From positions 1 through 64,000 of the forward strand of contig DYEY01000024.1 in assembly GCA_020725465.1 (NCBI GenBank): 64,000 nucleotides of DNA, in the 5' to 3' direction. This stretch comes from Dethiobacter sp. Its GTDB lineage: Bacteria > Bacillota > Dethiobacteria > Dethiobacterales > Dethiobacteraceae. Each line of letters opens with the position of its first letter. Position 1 is the first letter of the stretch. Below the pieces are notes generated by a model. It worked only from the letters and a program-made list of their open reading frames with translations. It did not search any database and had not been told where the DNA came from. Shown one piece after another: positions 10,601-17,224 of this stretch. The position numbers and the translations under genes were made by a program.

Positions 10601-11016
10601 TTATCGTTATGCTGCTGAAGGCCTACGGTATAGCCCCCGACAAAAATCCTCAGGATAACTTTGCAGATGCGGGCAATACCTGGTATACCGGCTACCTGGC
10701 CGCGGCAAAAAGGCGTGGTATAGCGACAGGGGTGGGCAGCAACCTCTTTGCACCGACAAGGGAAATCACCCGCCAGGAAATGTTTACCCTGCTGTACAAC
10801 GCAATGAAAGCCATGGGCAAGCTGACCCCCGGCAATCCCGGCAGGATGCTCTCAGACTTCAGCGATGCCGGCGATATTGCCCCCTGGGCGAAAGAAGCCA
10901 TGAAGTTTCTTGTGGAAAACGGAACCGTCAGCGGCAGCGGGAGCAGGCTTGCGCCAAAGGATACCTCCACCAGGGCCCAGATGGCCCAGGTGCTGTACAG
11001 CCTGCTGTTAAAATAG
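4672..11016 (+). CDS. Giant secreted S-layer-homology protein with glycine-rich repeats, X2 and Ig-like domains
   Basis: A 2114-residue surface protein. From GTG 4672 (GGAGG 10 bases upstream) the N-terminus is a clean signal peptide (KERGKRFF, then a Leu/Cys-rich core, cleavage near SMAG). An in-frame ATG at 4603 has AGGAGG 12 bases upstream but would bury the signal. Three glycine-rich arrays of the pattern GAGIGGG...GTVTATGG lie near residues 122-260, 557-783 and 987-1147. A fibronectin-like region, two X2 modules (about 1338-1430 and 1527-1620) flanking an Ig-like domain, a bacterial Ig-like domain and three C-terminal SLH domains (about 1935-2114) follow. SLH domains bind secondary cell-wall polymer, so it should be displayed on the envelope, perhaps as an adhesin or carbohydrate-binding protein. 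Its base composition is more GC-rich than its neighbours. Confidence 0.85.
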   Translation: MKERGKRFFSLPLLCGLLLCAALLCTLLPGMSMAGTPTLYVDENGNIKSAVATLVSSATGTLNSGWYVVSGSVTRSGTLTVNGDVRLILADGASLTVTGDLHQAGINVPVGQRLTIYGQEGGTGRLTASGGKYGAGIGGGVYGDSGHIAVSGGTVTATGGDGGAGIGGGADGSAGTIAISGGNVTATGGDGDWAVAGGAGLGGGGFGDGGTIIISGGNVTATGDAGLGNGGQAAGSGGNIYITGGSVRANSTAGTLLDRPVSEGGVSLCLTRITLADGAGAPAGNAAVALLVTDTNSAYGTRDMRTDTDGRLYVYLPAGTLTTAAQTVIGGAPLAHITYRGSIGTLSDGSASGTLSESGPPVQSMVTGGSASFTAPTLGLTPLTITAIGTIDAVVATAALDSGTVTVTGVAEGSTSITVTYSNGSEEAVPVAVHGPKVAGDFIVATANVSGYSYNPGDGALLFTEPGSYTVSLKEGVAESTGSKIQANGGTPDNPIVIMLNNVKIQNGSCAFDVKGTSHVRLILMAGTANTLTSGQYYPGIRCQAGATLAIKGPGALSAAGGEYGAGIGGGLDGSGGHITVSGGTLTATGGYGAAGIGGGAGTGTGGSGGHITIGGGTLTATGGTGAAGIGGGFGNSGGGSGGHITVGGGTLTARGGDYGGAGIGGGGSSGAGSGAGGSGGHITIGGGTVTARGGTYGAGIGGGGGAGIGTGGSGGHITIGGGTVTARGGTYGAGIGGGGRQSGIGGSGGTVVISGGSINTAAGGGNAEPIGRGAYGAGSGSLQNVTGANVYLTTVTLQGVQEAKAVLDLVTNAGYAYGLAGVMTDTDGRLYLYLPLNAATTGARAENSVYSGSVATTSDPLTSAGTLTLSGTRNDELRVVTNLNYTYGLDGVLKLLQPGEYVVSMAAGVEQATADRIVIDAPASTEANPVRLTINNVQIIHQGNAAPCALTIKPGSAVSLTLVGQDNTLKSGRDYAGLGCAQGAALVIGGEGSLTATGGLYGAGIGGGRDENGGAITITGGTVIASNNYGAAGIGGGFADSGGGCGGGTITISGGSVTASGGSGLGAGIGGGGNGGSGGTITISGGTVTATGGGSGAAGIGGGEQGAGGTVVITGGSVKAVAGGGNAEPIGRGANGASGSLQNGGGANVYLTTVTLARGGTNTADALLRSLTANVGYAYGVSDVRADSDGKLYLYLPAGTKTTAAEAADAAQPSFIRRYTGNITTNNGHTGAGTLHAPIPLSAPTGHAWDGAVPGKATWNPVPNAIWYTVQLYRGGTAQGSAVTGVMGTAYDFTAVIASAGTGDYTFKVVADGDGFTYTDSDPSAASAAYSYTVPVVSAAISPDTGSFDRNPAHRADVSTTITWNDAAGVTDVKAGGASIGAGSYAVSGNTLTIRKEYLAAQPTGSLVLTVEFDRGDAATLTVTIIDTTPAPVAPTITVQPSAQTVTAGETATFSVTATGTEPLSYQWKKGGSNLTDGGNISGANAATLTITNAQASDAGSYTVEVTNSAGSTTSNSATLTVSAAPPLSAAISPDTGSFDKNPAHRADVETTITWNDATGVTEVKADGASIGAGSYAVSGNTLTIRKEYLAAQPTGSLVLTVEFDAGAPATLTIAISDTTPPAFVAVTNIFGVPSTAIAGTPLTLTGTVAPANATNQSIVWSIQNAGTTGAAISGNTLSVAAAGTVVVRATITNGASKTADYTQDFSITVATAGSTPTVPLPAYIATVSGADIAKATLPVSVNTNAGSAKADLGTLAQDIFAGSKTAVLTMPAISGVGSYTMTLPAATLSGSPREGALTFATGVGSVTVPAGMLAGMAGTEGGSAGITFAQGDKSGLPEEVKAAIGGRPIIQLTLTLDGKQTAWHNPAAPVTVSIPYTPTAAERENPESIVVWYIDGSGKVVFVPNGRYDPATGTVVFTTTHFSYYAVSYNKVSFKDVAAGAWYSKAVSFIAAREITKGTGGGNFSPEVKLTRGQFIVMLLKAYGIAPDKNPQDNFADAGNTWYTGYLAAAKRRGIATGVGSNLFAPTREITRQEMFTLLYNAMKAMGKLTPGNPGRMLSDFSDAGDIAPWAKEAMKFLVENGTVSGSGSRLAPKDTSTRAQMAQVLYSLLLK
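8684..9485 (+). repeat. Direct repeat of the X2-module coding DNA
   Basis: The segments 8684-8912 and 9257-9485 are nearly identical and offset by 573 bases. The last 110 bases (8803-8912 and 9376-9485) match exactly, and the first 38 bases also match. Each encodes an X2-like module (SAAISPDTGSFD through LVLTVEF). The near-identity at DNA level, including third positions, points to recent duplication or gene conversion. Confidence 0.9.
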
Positions 11017-11061
11017 TCCCCATGCCATCGGGGTAGCGATTTACCACAATCGAAAGATTAA

Positions 11062-11101
11062 AAAGAAGGAAGACACTAATTACTGTGACTTCCTTTTTTT
11101 G
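11062..11101 (+). terminator. Terminator after the surface-protein gene
   Basis: AAGGAAG and CTTCCTT form a stem with a small internal mismatch around ACACTAATTACTGT, followed by eight T. It ends the surface-protein transcript before yaaL. Confidence 0.8.
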
Positions 11102-11244
11102 TATCGATTTGGCAGGTTTCCCTGTTAACCGCGCTTTGGCCGTCTTTTTTGTTTGGCGGGACTTCGGCTGCGCATGCATAGGAAAGAATTGGATATCATA
11201 TAGTTTAAACATAACAGCCGGCTGCTGTCTGGGGAGGGTTGCCT

Positions 11245-11553
11245 TTGGCCGGGGGTGAAACGGTAAAGCAGCTGAAGTTGGTCTGGGAGGCGGTCATGGT
11301 GCGTATGTCCATGGGGGAAAACCCGGAGCATAACGCCAGGCAGAAAGATTTTTTTGACCTGGTGGAAGAAGCCCGGCGCGAGTGGCAGTCAGCCATGGAT
11401 TATTTTAATCACGTAGTGGACCCGGACCTGGTTGACCATGCCATCCATGCCATGGAAGCGGCTGAGCGCAAATATACTTTTTTGCTGAAAAAAGCGCGCC
11501 AGGAAGGATACCGGCTTCCGGTCAGGATAGATGCGCTGCGGGAAGGGGGGTGA
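11245..11553 (+). CDS. yaaL: YaaL family protein (DUF2508)
   Basis: A 102-residue helical, charged protein of unknown function, equivalent by position and character to Bacillus YaaL, which lies between recR and bofA. The sequence has the family-like features of an amphipathic helix (FFDLVEEARREWQSAMDYFNHV) and a second helix (ERKYTFLLKKA). I chose TTG 11245 with GGGGAGGG at 11231-11238. It overlaps the reading region of bofA by a few bases, so the two are probably translationally linked. Confidence 0.75.
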   Translation: MAGGETVKQLKLVWEAVMVRMSMGENPEHNARQKDFFDLVEEARREWQSAMDYFNHVVDPDLVDHAIHAMEAAERKYTFLLKKARQEGYRLPVRIDALREGG

Positions 11554-11558
11554 AATTT

Positions 11559-11831
11559 GTGCCAAAGCCGGATCTTAACGTGATACTGGCCGTTATTTTT
11601 GGCCTGGTGGTGCTGTACCTGGTTGCTAAGATGCTGGTGGCTCCCGCCCGCCTGCTGTTGCGCCTGGTTGCCTGCGGCCTGATCGGAGTGGCCGGCCTGT
11701 TGGTATTTAACCTGGCGGGAGGTCTCTTTGGTGTACACATCGGCATAAACCTGGCAACGATGCTGATTGTGGGCTATATGGGGTTGCCGGGACTGGTGAT
11801 GCTATTGTTGCTGCAGCGTATGCTGGGTTAA
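11559..11831 (+). CDS. bofA: Pro-sigma-K processing inhibitor BofA family protein
   Basis: A 90-residue membrane protein with two or three hydrophobic segments (VILAVIFGLVVLYLVAKML; LLRLVACGLIGVAGLLVFNLAGG) and the family-typical C-terminus (IGINLATMLIVGYMGLPGL). In Bacillus BofA holds the SpoIVFB protease inactive in the outer forespore membrane, delaying sigma-K activation. GTG 11559 fits the GGAAGGGGGG site 9 bases upstream; GTG 11550 is an in-frame alternative. Position after yaaL matches Bacillus. Confidence 0.88.
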   Translation: MPKPDLNVILAVIFGLVVLYLVAKMLVAPARLLLRLVACGLIGVAGLLVFNLAGGLFGVHIGINLATMLIVGYMGLPGLVMLLLLQRMLG

Positions 11832-11892
11832 AACAGAAAATTCTAACCCGTATAAATTTTCTAAAAGTTGTTATTAATAATGAAGGTCAGGG

Positions 11893-11922
11893 TTGACGCT
11901 TTTGCGCGCCGGGTGGTATAAT
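11893..11922 (+). promoter_or_regulatory. Sigma-A promoter of the small RNA unit
   Basis: TTGACG at 11893-11898, an 18-base spacer, then a perfect TATAAT at 11917-11922. Transcription should begin near 11928. Confidence 0.8.
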
Positions 11923-11927
11923 TCCAG

Positions 11928-12070
11928 GTGAGCCCAGGTATTCCGGCAGTGGAGGAAATAACCCGCCTGCCGGGATGGTACACCGGCAGGCAAAGCGCGA
12001 CCAGTCAGCCCGCATGTTCCAATGATTCTGTCAGGGCCCGGATTGGCCGTCAGGCAAAGCCCGGGTTTTT
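11928..12070 (+). ncRNA. Candidate small structured RNA (own promoter and terminator)
   Basis: A roughly 140-base unit bounded by a strong promoter and an intrinsic terminator, with no coding frame. Its centre holds a perfect 9-bp hairpin, GCCTGCCGG with CCGGCAGGC (11965-11991). The segment CTGCCGG can alternatively pair with an upstream CCGGCAG at 11943-11949, giving mutually exclusive folds. The decamer CAGGCAAAGC occurs twice, near 11987 and 12051. A 6S-like RNA or a leader regulating the following oxidoreductase operon are both possible; I could match it to no known riboswitch. Confidence 0.45.
12036..12070 (+). terminator. Terminator of the candidate small RNA
   Basis: CCCGG (12037-12041) pairs with CCGGG (12061-12065), enclosing a nested GCC/GGC hairpin, and is followed by TTTTTCCGTTTTT. 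The 160 bases from here to the next gene show no clear promoter. Confidence 0.75.
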
Positions 12071-12228
12071 CCGTTTTTCATGACCTGATGGCGGGAGAGG
12101 TGCCTGTGCTTCCTTGTGCCTGAAGGAACTTGATGACGTTATTTTTCTGTTTTATCCGGTGGCTTTGGCGCAGGGCCGGGTACCGCGTGGGGCGGCATCT
12201 GATTTAAGGGAAAGGGAGGATAGCAGGC

Positions 12229-12807
12229 GTGGACTGTAATGTGACAGAAATCCGTTGGCATGCCAGAGGAGGACAGGGCGCGGTTACCGCAGCAAAGATG
12301 CTGGCGGAAATGGCCCTGAGCAAAGGGCTTTATTTTCAGGCTTTTCCGGAGTACGGCCCGGAGAGGATGGGCGCACCCATCCAGTGTTTTAACCGCCTTA
12401 GCGGGGAGCCGATCCATACTTACTGTGGGGTGACCTCACCGTCAATAGTGGTTATTGTTGACCCCACACTGTGTGACGTGGTGGACTTCACCTCGGGCCT
12501 TGCCCCCGGTGGCCGGATAGCCGTTAACACCGGCGAGTGCCCGGACACAGTAAAAGAAAAGTATAATTTGCACGATTACCAGGTTTGCACTGTGGATGCC
12601 ACCCGTATCTCCATGGAGTGCCTGGGACGGGCCATGCCCAATGTGCCCATGCTGGGGGCCCTGCTGAAGATGACAGGGTTACTGACCGAGGAGGAGGCTA
12701 TCGGGTTTATCAGTGAGTACTTTGGCCACAAGTTTCCGGAAAAAGTAATCAGGGGCAACATTGCCGCCTTGCAGGCGGCATTCGGGGAGGTGCAGGGCCT
12801 TGAGTAA
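12229..12807 (+). CDS. porC: 2-oxoacid (pyruvate):ferredoxin oxidoreductase, gamma subunit
   Basis: The gamma chain of a four-subunit enzyme that oxidatively decarboxylates a 2-oxoacid, most likely pyruvate, to an acyl-CoA while reducing ferredoxin. The 192-residue sequence begins with the typical EIRWHARGGQGAVTAAKMLAE and has AFPEYGPERMGAPI. GTG 12229 has GGGAGG 9 bases upstream. It is first of four overlapping or closely spaced genes in the order gamma-delta-alpha-beta, the arrangement of porCDAB. Substrate is inferred from arrangement; a branched-chain acid cannot be excluded. Confidence 0.9.
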   Translation: MDCNVTEIRWHARGGQGAVTAAKMLAEMALSKGLYFQAFPEYGPERMGAPIQCFNRLSGEPIHTYCGVTSPSIVVIVDPTLCDVVDFTSGLAPGGRIAVNTGECPDTVKEKYNLHDYQVCTVDATRISMECLGRAMPNVPMLGALLKMTGLLTEEEAIGFISEYFGHKFPEKVIRGNIAALQAAFGEVQGLE

Positions 12808-13177
12808 ATACTGGGACTTTACCGGGATCAAAGAATGGAACTGGCGTGAACACCCGCTGGGAGGGGTTATTCCCGAGGCCGGAACAACTGACCGTTATGT
12901 AACGGGGGGATGGCGTTCCCTGCGTCCTGTGCTGGATCTGGACAAGTGTATCCACTGCCATTTCTGCTTTATTTTCTGCCCCGACAGCTCCATAGTGGTG
13001 GTGGAGGAGAAGATGACCGGCTTTAACCTGCAACATTGCAAGGGCTGCGGTATCTGTGCCGAGGAATGCCCAAAGAGCGCCATCACCATGATCAGCGAAG
13101 CCGAGGCGCAGGAGCTGGAAAAGTGCCTGCTGGCGGCAGGCGGCAAGGGTGAAACCCGGGAAGAAAAAGGCGCCTAA
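12800..13177 (+). CDS. porD: 2-oxoacid (pyruvate):ferredoxin oxidoreductase, delta (ferredoxin-like) subunit
   Basis: The 125-residue electron-transfer subunit. It has two [4Fe-4S] motifs, CIHCHFCFIFCP and CKGCGICAEECP, in a typical bacterial ferredoxin-like arrangement after a short N-terminal extension. TTG 12800 overlaps the end of the gamma gene by 8 bases and has GGGGAGG 9 bases upstream. Electrons leaving the thiamine centre of the beta subunit pass through these clusters to soluble ferredoxin. Confidence 0.92.
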   Translation: MSKYWDFTGIKEWNWREHPLGGVIPEAGTTDRYVTGGWRSLRPVLDLDKCIHCHFCFIFCPDSSIVVVEEKMTGFNLQHCKGCGICAEECPKSAITMISEAEAQELEKCLLAAGGKGETREEKGA

Positions 13178-13200
13178 TTTTGTGGACAGGAGGATGTATT

Positions 13201-14388
13201 ATGCCTAAGACAGTTGCCCTGGTGGGGACTGACGCGGTGGCTGAGGCCATGCGCCAGATTAACCCCGATGTAGTCCCTGCTTATCCCATCACCCCCCAGA
13301 CCGCTATTGTGGAGAGTTACGCCGAGATGGTGGCCAACGGCCTTGTGGACAGTGAAATGATAAACGTGGAAAGCGAACATTCTGCCATGAGCGCGGCTAT
13401 TGGCGCCGCTGCTGCCGGTGCCCGGGTTATAACCGCCACTTCTTCGCAGGGCCTGGCCCTGATGTGGGAGATGCTTTATATAGCTTCGGGCATGCGCCTG
13501 CCCATAGTTATGGCCAATGTGAACCGTTCGCTTTCAGCGCCCATTAACATCCACTGTGACCACAGCGACAGCATGGGCGCCCGTGATTCCGGCTGGATCC
13601 AGCTCTTCTCCGAAAACGCCCAGGAAACATACGATAACATGCTGCAGGCGGTGAGAATAGCCGAGCATCCCGATGTGCTGCTGCCGGTAATGGTACTGCT
13701 GGACGGGTTTATTATCAGCCACTCTGTAGACAGGCTGGAATTGCTGGATGACGATCCGGTCAAAAAGTTTATAGGTGAATGGACACCTCGCCTGCCGCTG
13801 CTTGACGCCCAGGAGCCTCCCTGCTGGGGCGCGTTTGACGGGCTGGGCGGTTATTTCTTTGAGTTTAAGCGGGCCCAGATTGAAGGTATGCGGAAGGCAG
13901 CGGACGCTGTAAGACAGGTAGCCGCCGAGTTTGCGGAGATTTCAGGCCGCCGCTATGATTTCTTTGAAAGTCACCGTATGGAAGACGCCGAGCTGGCGGT
14001 GGTGGCCCTTGGTTCCGCTGCCGGAACTATCCGGACTGTGGTGGACAGAATGAGGGCGGAAGGGGTGCCGGTAGGTCTGATTAAGCTGCGCATGTTTCGC
14101 CCCTTCCCCGTGCAGGAACTGGTGGCGGCTCTCTCCAAAGTCAGGGGAGTGGGGATCTTTGACCGCTCCGAAACCTTTGCCGGTGAACTGGGCGGACCGG
14201 TCTTTGTGGAGACCCGGGCCTCGTTCTACGAAGAACCAAAAAAACCGCTCATGCATAACTTTGTCTATGGCCTGGGCGGGCGTGACCTGCCCCAGGATCT
14301 TATCCGCCAAGCCATTTTGACGCTTGATGGGTATGTGCAAAAAGGTACCCAGGATAAAACCGTGACCTACCTCGGGTTGCGGGATTAG
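13201..14388 (+). CDS. porA: 2-oxoacid (pyruvate):ferredoxin oxidoreductase, alpha subunit
   Basis: The alpha chain (395 residues) carries the pyrimidine-binding fold that helps bind thiamine diphosphate. Diagnostic features are PAYPITPQTAIVE near the N-terminus, SEHSAMSAAIGAAAAGARVITATSSQG, and the C-terminal transketolase-like region with VGLIKLRMFRPFP and GIFDRSETF. ATG 13201 follows AGGAGG at 13189-13194. Found between delta and beta genes, as in porCDAB. Confidence 0.93.
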   Translation: MPKTVALVGTDAVAEAMRQINPDVVPAYPITPQTAIVESYAEMVANGLVDSEMINVESEHSAMSAAIGAAAAGARVITATSSQGLALMWEMLYIASGMRLPIVMANVNRSLSAPINIHCDHSDSMGARDSGWIQLFSENAQETYDNMLQAVRIAEHPDVLLPVMVLLDGFIISHSVDRLELLDDDPVKKFIGEWTPRLPLLDAQEPPCWGAFDGLGGYFFEFKRAQIEGMRKAADAVRQVAAEFAEISGRRYDFFESHRMEDAELAVVALGSAAGTIRTVVDRMRAEGVPVGLIKLRMFRPFPVQELVAALSKVRGVGIFDRSETFAGELGGPVFVETRASFYEEPKKPLMHNFVYGLGGRDLPQDLIRQAILTLDGYVQKGTQDKTVTYLGLRD

Positions 14389-14399
14389 GAGGGATAACC

Positions 14400-15335
14400 A
14401 TGGCCGTGAAATTAAGCGAGCTGACCAAGCAAAGAGAGCTGCTCACCGGGGGACACCGCCTATGCGCCGGTTGCGGCGCTTCTGTTGCGGTGCGCCAGGT
14501 TTTGCATGCCGTGCCCAAAGACACCAGTGTGGTGACCTGTTGCCCCACCGGCTGCCTGGAGGTTTCCACCACCATTTACCCGTACAACGCCTGGCGTACC
14601 GGCTTTATTCACAGCGCCTTTGAGAATGCCGCTTCCACCATGAGCGGCGTGGAAACCGCCTACCGTGCCCTGAAGAAGAAAGGTAAAGTAAGCGGGGATT
14701 TCCGCTTCGTGGTCTTCGGTGGTGACGGCGGCACCTACGACATCGGTTTCCAGGCGCTCTCCGGGATGCTGGAGCGTGGTCACCGGGTCCTCTATGTCTG
14801 CTATAACAATGAAGCCTACATGAATACCGGCATCCAGCGTTCCGGCGCCACCCAGCTCGGGACCTGGACCACCACCTCGCCCTATGGTGAACAGAGCTTC
14901 GGCAAGGGCCAGAACCGCAAAGACCTTACCGCCATCGCCGCTGCTCACAACATCCCCTACGTCGGCCAGGCTGCTGTCCACAACTGGCGCGACACCTTTA
15001 CCAAGGCCGGCAAGGCCCTGCAGGCGGAAGGAGCCGCCTTCCTCAACATCCTGGCGCCCTGTCACCGCGGCTGGCGTTATCCCATGGAAAAAACCATAGA
15101 GATAAGCAAGATGGCCACCGAAGTCTGCATCTGGCCGCTCTACGAAGTGGAAAACGGCAAGTGGCGCCTGACTTACAGGGTGCGCAACAAAAAGCCTGTC
15201 CGCGACTACCTGAAAATGCAGGGCCGTTTTGCCCACCTTTTCAGGCCGGAAAACGAAGGGGTTATTGAACAGCTGCAGGAATTCACAGACCGGCAGTGGG
15301 AGAGCCTGCTGGAACGCTGCGGAGAAAAAGCGTAA
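14400..15335 (+). CDS. porB: 2-oxoacid (pyruvate):ferredoxin oxidoreductase, beta subunit
   Basis: The thiamine diphosphate-binding subunit (311 residues). It has the cluster-ligand motif LCAGCGAS near the N-terminus, the GDGGTYDIG start of the TPP/Mg motif, and YNNEAYMNTGIQRSG, all characteristic of PorB. ATG 14400 has AGGAGG upstream. The C-terminal ~60 residues (YLKMQGRFAHLF) are the usual PorB tail. An intrinsic terminator follows immediately, closing the first operon. Confidence 0.94.
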   Translation: MAVKLSELTKQRELLTGGHRLCAGCGASVAVRQVLHAVPKDTSVVTCCPTGCLEVSTTIYPYNAWRTGFIHSAFENAASTMSGVETAYRALKKKGKVSGDFRFVVFGGDGGTYDIGFQALSGMLERGHRVLYVCYNNEAYMNTGIQRSGATQLGTWTTTSPYGEQSFGKGQNRKDLTAIAAAHNIPYVGQAAVHNWRDTFTKAGKALQAEGAAFLNILAPCHRGWRYPMEKTIEISKMATEVCIWPLYEVENGKWRLTYRVRNKKPVRDYLKMQGRFAHLFRPENEGVIEQLQEFTDRQWESLLERCGEKA

Positions 15336-15343
15336 ATTTACTT

Positions 15344-15376
15344 CAGCCCGGACGACCCCGGGCTTTTTTATTTTTT
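15344..15376 (+). terminator. Terminator of the por operon
   Basis: AGCCCGG and CCGGGCT form a 7-bp stem, followed by T6ATT6. A mirror A-tract plus GCCCGGG reappears at 15408-15423, next to the ribosome binding site of the next gene, so the two could also pair. Confidence 0.85.
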
Positions 15377-15430
15377 GTGTATTCCGGGAGGCAAAATGTC
15401 ACAAGATACAAAAAAAGCCCGGGAGGTAAT

Positions 15431-16087
15431 ATGGGCATCAGAGAAGCCTATGTGGGCGAATATGCCAGCGGTAAAAGCGAGTATGCCATTAACAGGGCGC
15501 TCTCGCTTTGCGGCGGGGGTGAAGAGGTAACTCTGGTGGACCTGGACCTGGTGGAGCCTTTTTATACGCTGCGGCCGCTAAGAGAGGAGCTGTCGGCCGT
15601 CGGCCTTACCGTAATTGCCCGGGACAGCCGGGAAACGGCAGGGCTTGGTGAGACCGGGAACATATTTGAGCCTTCCGCCCGTTTTTCCCTGCTTAGGCCG
15701 GGGCACGTGGTGCTGGATGTGGGTTACGGTGCTTACGGGGGAAGGGTGCTGAACTTGCTGGAAGGCTACCCTCACCCCGACCTTCGGGTCTTCGTGGTGG
15801 TGAACGCGGCCAGGCCCTTTACCGCCACGCCGGAAAAAATCGTGCAGTTCGTCCGCACCTTTGACCGGGTGGACGGCCTGGTCAGCAACAGCAACCTGGG
15901 TGACGACACTGACCTGGAGGTTATCAGGCACGGCAACGAAATAGTCAGGGCGGCGGCGCGGGCGCTGAACCTGCCTGTGGTTGCCGCGGCGGCTGACGAG
16001 CGGTTCCGCCGGGATCTTGGCGACGGGGAAGGACTGGGAGCTCCGGTTGTCTATCTAAAACGGTTTATGCACAGAGCTTTCCGGTAA
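15431..16087 (+). CDS. P-loop NTPase-like protein of unknown function
   Basis: A 218-residue protein I do not recognise as a named family. The N-terminus has a Walker A-like motif, GEYASGKSE (residues 9-17), and the following strand LVDLDLVEPFYTLR resembles the MinD/CobQ-type deviant P-loop fold; LDVGYGAYGG and VVVNAARPF could be Walker B and the nucleotide-specifying strand. ATG 15431 has GGGAGGT 6 bases upstream. It sits exactly between two 2-oxoacid oxidoreductase operons and likely leads the second one, suggesting a role in their maturation or regulation, which is inference only. Confidence 0.6.
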   Translation: MGIREAYVGEYASGKSEYAINRALSLCGGGEEVTLVDLDLVEPFYTLRPLREELSAVGLTVIARDSRETAGLGETGNIFEPSARFSLLRPGHVVLDVGYGAYGGRVLNLLEGYPHPDLRVFVVVNAARPFTATPEKIVQFVRTFDRVDGLVSNSNLGDDTDLEVIRHGNEIVRAAARALNLPVVAAAADERFRRDLGDGEGLGAPVVYLKRFMHRAFR

Positions 16088-16114
16088 CACCGGACAAAGC
16101 AGGAGGTGTGGTGG

Positions 16115-17224
16115 TTGCAGCGGACGCTTCCTTTTTCCGAAAACAGGGTTTTTGTCACCGGCAACGAAGCGGTGGCCTGGGCGGCCCTGGCGGCGGGAGC
16201 CGACATCATGTTTGGGTATCCCATAACCCCGCAAAACGAAATTATGCACTACTGGACAAGGCTGGCCCCGGCATATGGCAAAAAGTTCCTGCAGACTGAA
16301 GATGAGCTGTCGGCCGGCTTTACCACTATCGGCGGTGTGCTGGCCGGGCGCAAGGCATTTTCAGCCACCGCTGGCCCCGGCACCGTTCTTTTTCAGGAAC
16401 CGGTTACCATGGCGGAAATGATGCGCATTCCCATGGTGGTTATCATCCAGCAGAGGGGCGGACCCTCCACGGCCACGGTTATTTACTCCCAGCAGGAAGT
16501 CAACCTGGCTGCTTTCGGCGGTAACGGTGAGGGCTGGCGCGTAGTCTATTCCACCGCCAACCACCAGGAACTGTACGATTATACCATCAAGGCTTTCAAT
16601 GTGGCCTGGACTTACCGCTTTCCGGTTTTTGTGCTGGGAGACGGCTACCAGGCCAAAATGCGCGAGTCACTGGTAATGTACGACCCTGCTTCCCGCGGCA
16701 TGGAACTTGCCCCGGCGGAGGCGGTGGTGGGCAAACCGGGACGGCCGGGAAGCAGCCGCCCGGCGGTACATCTGCGCAACGCATTCAGCGTGGAAGAGGA
16801 GCTCTACGAGTCCATTATGCCGGGCGAGGAAGAGTTCCGCTCCATGGCCCGGCGCGTGGTGGAGCACGATGAAGAGGGAACGAGGGGCGCTGAACTGGTA
16901 ATTATCAGCCATGGTGTGGTGAGTCGCGCTGCGGTGGCGGCCATAAAAAGGTTAAAAGAAAAAGGGATTAAAGCGGGTTACTTCCGCCCGGTCACCATCA
17001 GACCCTTTCCCGAAGAGGCGCTGCAGCGCGCCGTAGCTCTTTGCCCCCGCTTACTGGTGGTGGAATCGGCCCTGGGCCAGCTGGCGCGCCTGGTCAAAGA
17101 AGCGCTGTTTAACCGGCCGGTAGAGAGCTTTGACACCATCTTCAGGCCCGGAGTGGGTATTACTGCGGAAGAGCTGGTAGAAGCGGTTATTAAAATAAGG
17201 CAGGGAGGGACAACCTGTGTCTGA
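16115..17224 (+). CDS. korA: 2-oxoglutarate (2-oxoacid):ferredoxin oxidoreductase, alpha subunit
   Basis: The 369-residue alpha chain of a second 2-oxoacid:ferredoxin oxidoreductase. It shows GNEAVAWAALAAGADIMFGYPITPQNEI, the DELSAGFTTIGG motif and SATAGPGTVLFQEP, typical of KorA. TTG 16115 lies 8 bases after AGGAGG (16101-16106); an in-frame GTG at 16106 overlaps the ribosome site. It is followed by beta, gamma and ferredoxin genes, giving the order A-B-C-D. 2-Oxoglutarate as substrate is the best guess from the subunit type. Confidence 0.88.
   Translation: MQRTLPFSENRVFVTGNEAVAWAALAAGADIMFGYPITPQNEIMHYWTRLAPAYGKKFLQTEDELSAGFTTIGGVLAGRKAFSATAGPGTVLFQEPVTMAEMMRIPMVVIIQQRGGPSTATVIYSQQEVNLAAFGGNGEGWRVVYSTANHQELYDYTIKAFNVAWTYRFPVFVLGDGYQAKMRESLVMYDPASRGMELAPAEAVVGKPGRPGSSRPAVHLRNAFSVEEELYESIMPGEEEFRSMARRVVEHDEEGTRGAELVIISHGVVSRAAVAAIKRLKEKGIKAGYFRPVTIRPFPEEALQRAVALCPRLLVVESALGQLARLVKEALFNRPVESFDTIFRPGVGITAEELVEAVIKIRQGGTTCV

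Noticed and set aside
11928-12070. Glycine, cobalamin, ZTP or FMN riboswitch before the por operon
   Set aside because: The repeated CAGGCAAAGC resembles part of the glycine aptamer, but the rest of the glycine core and all cores of the other classes are missing.
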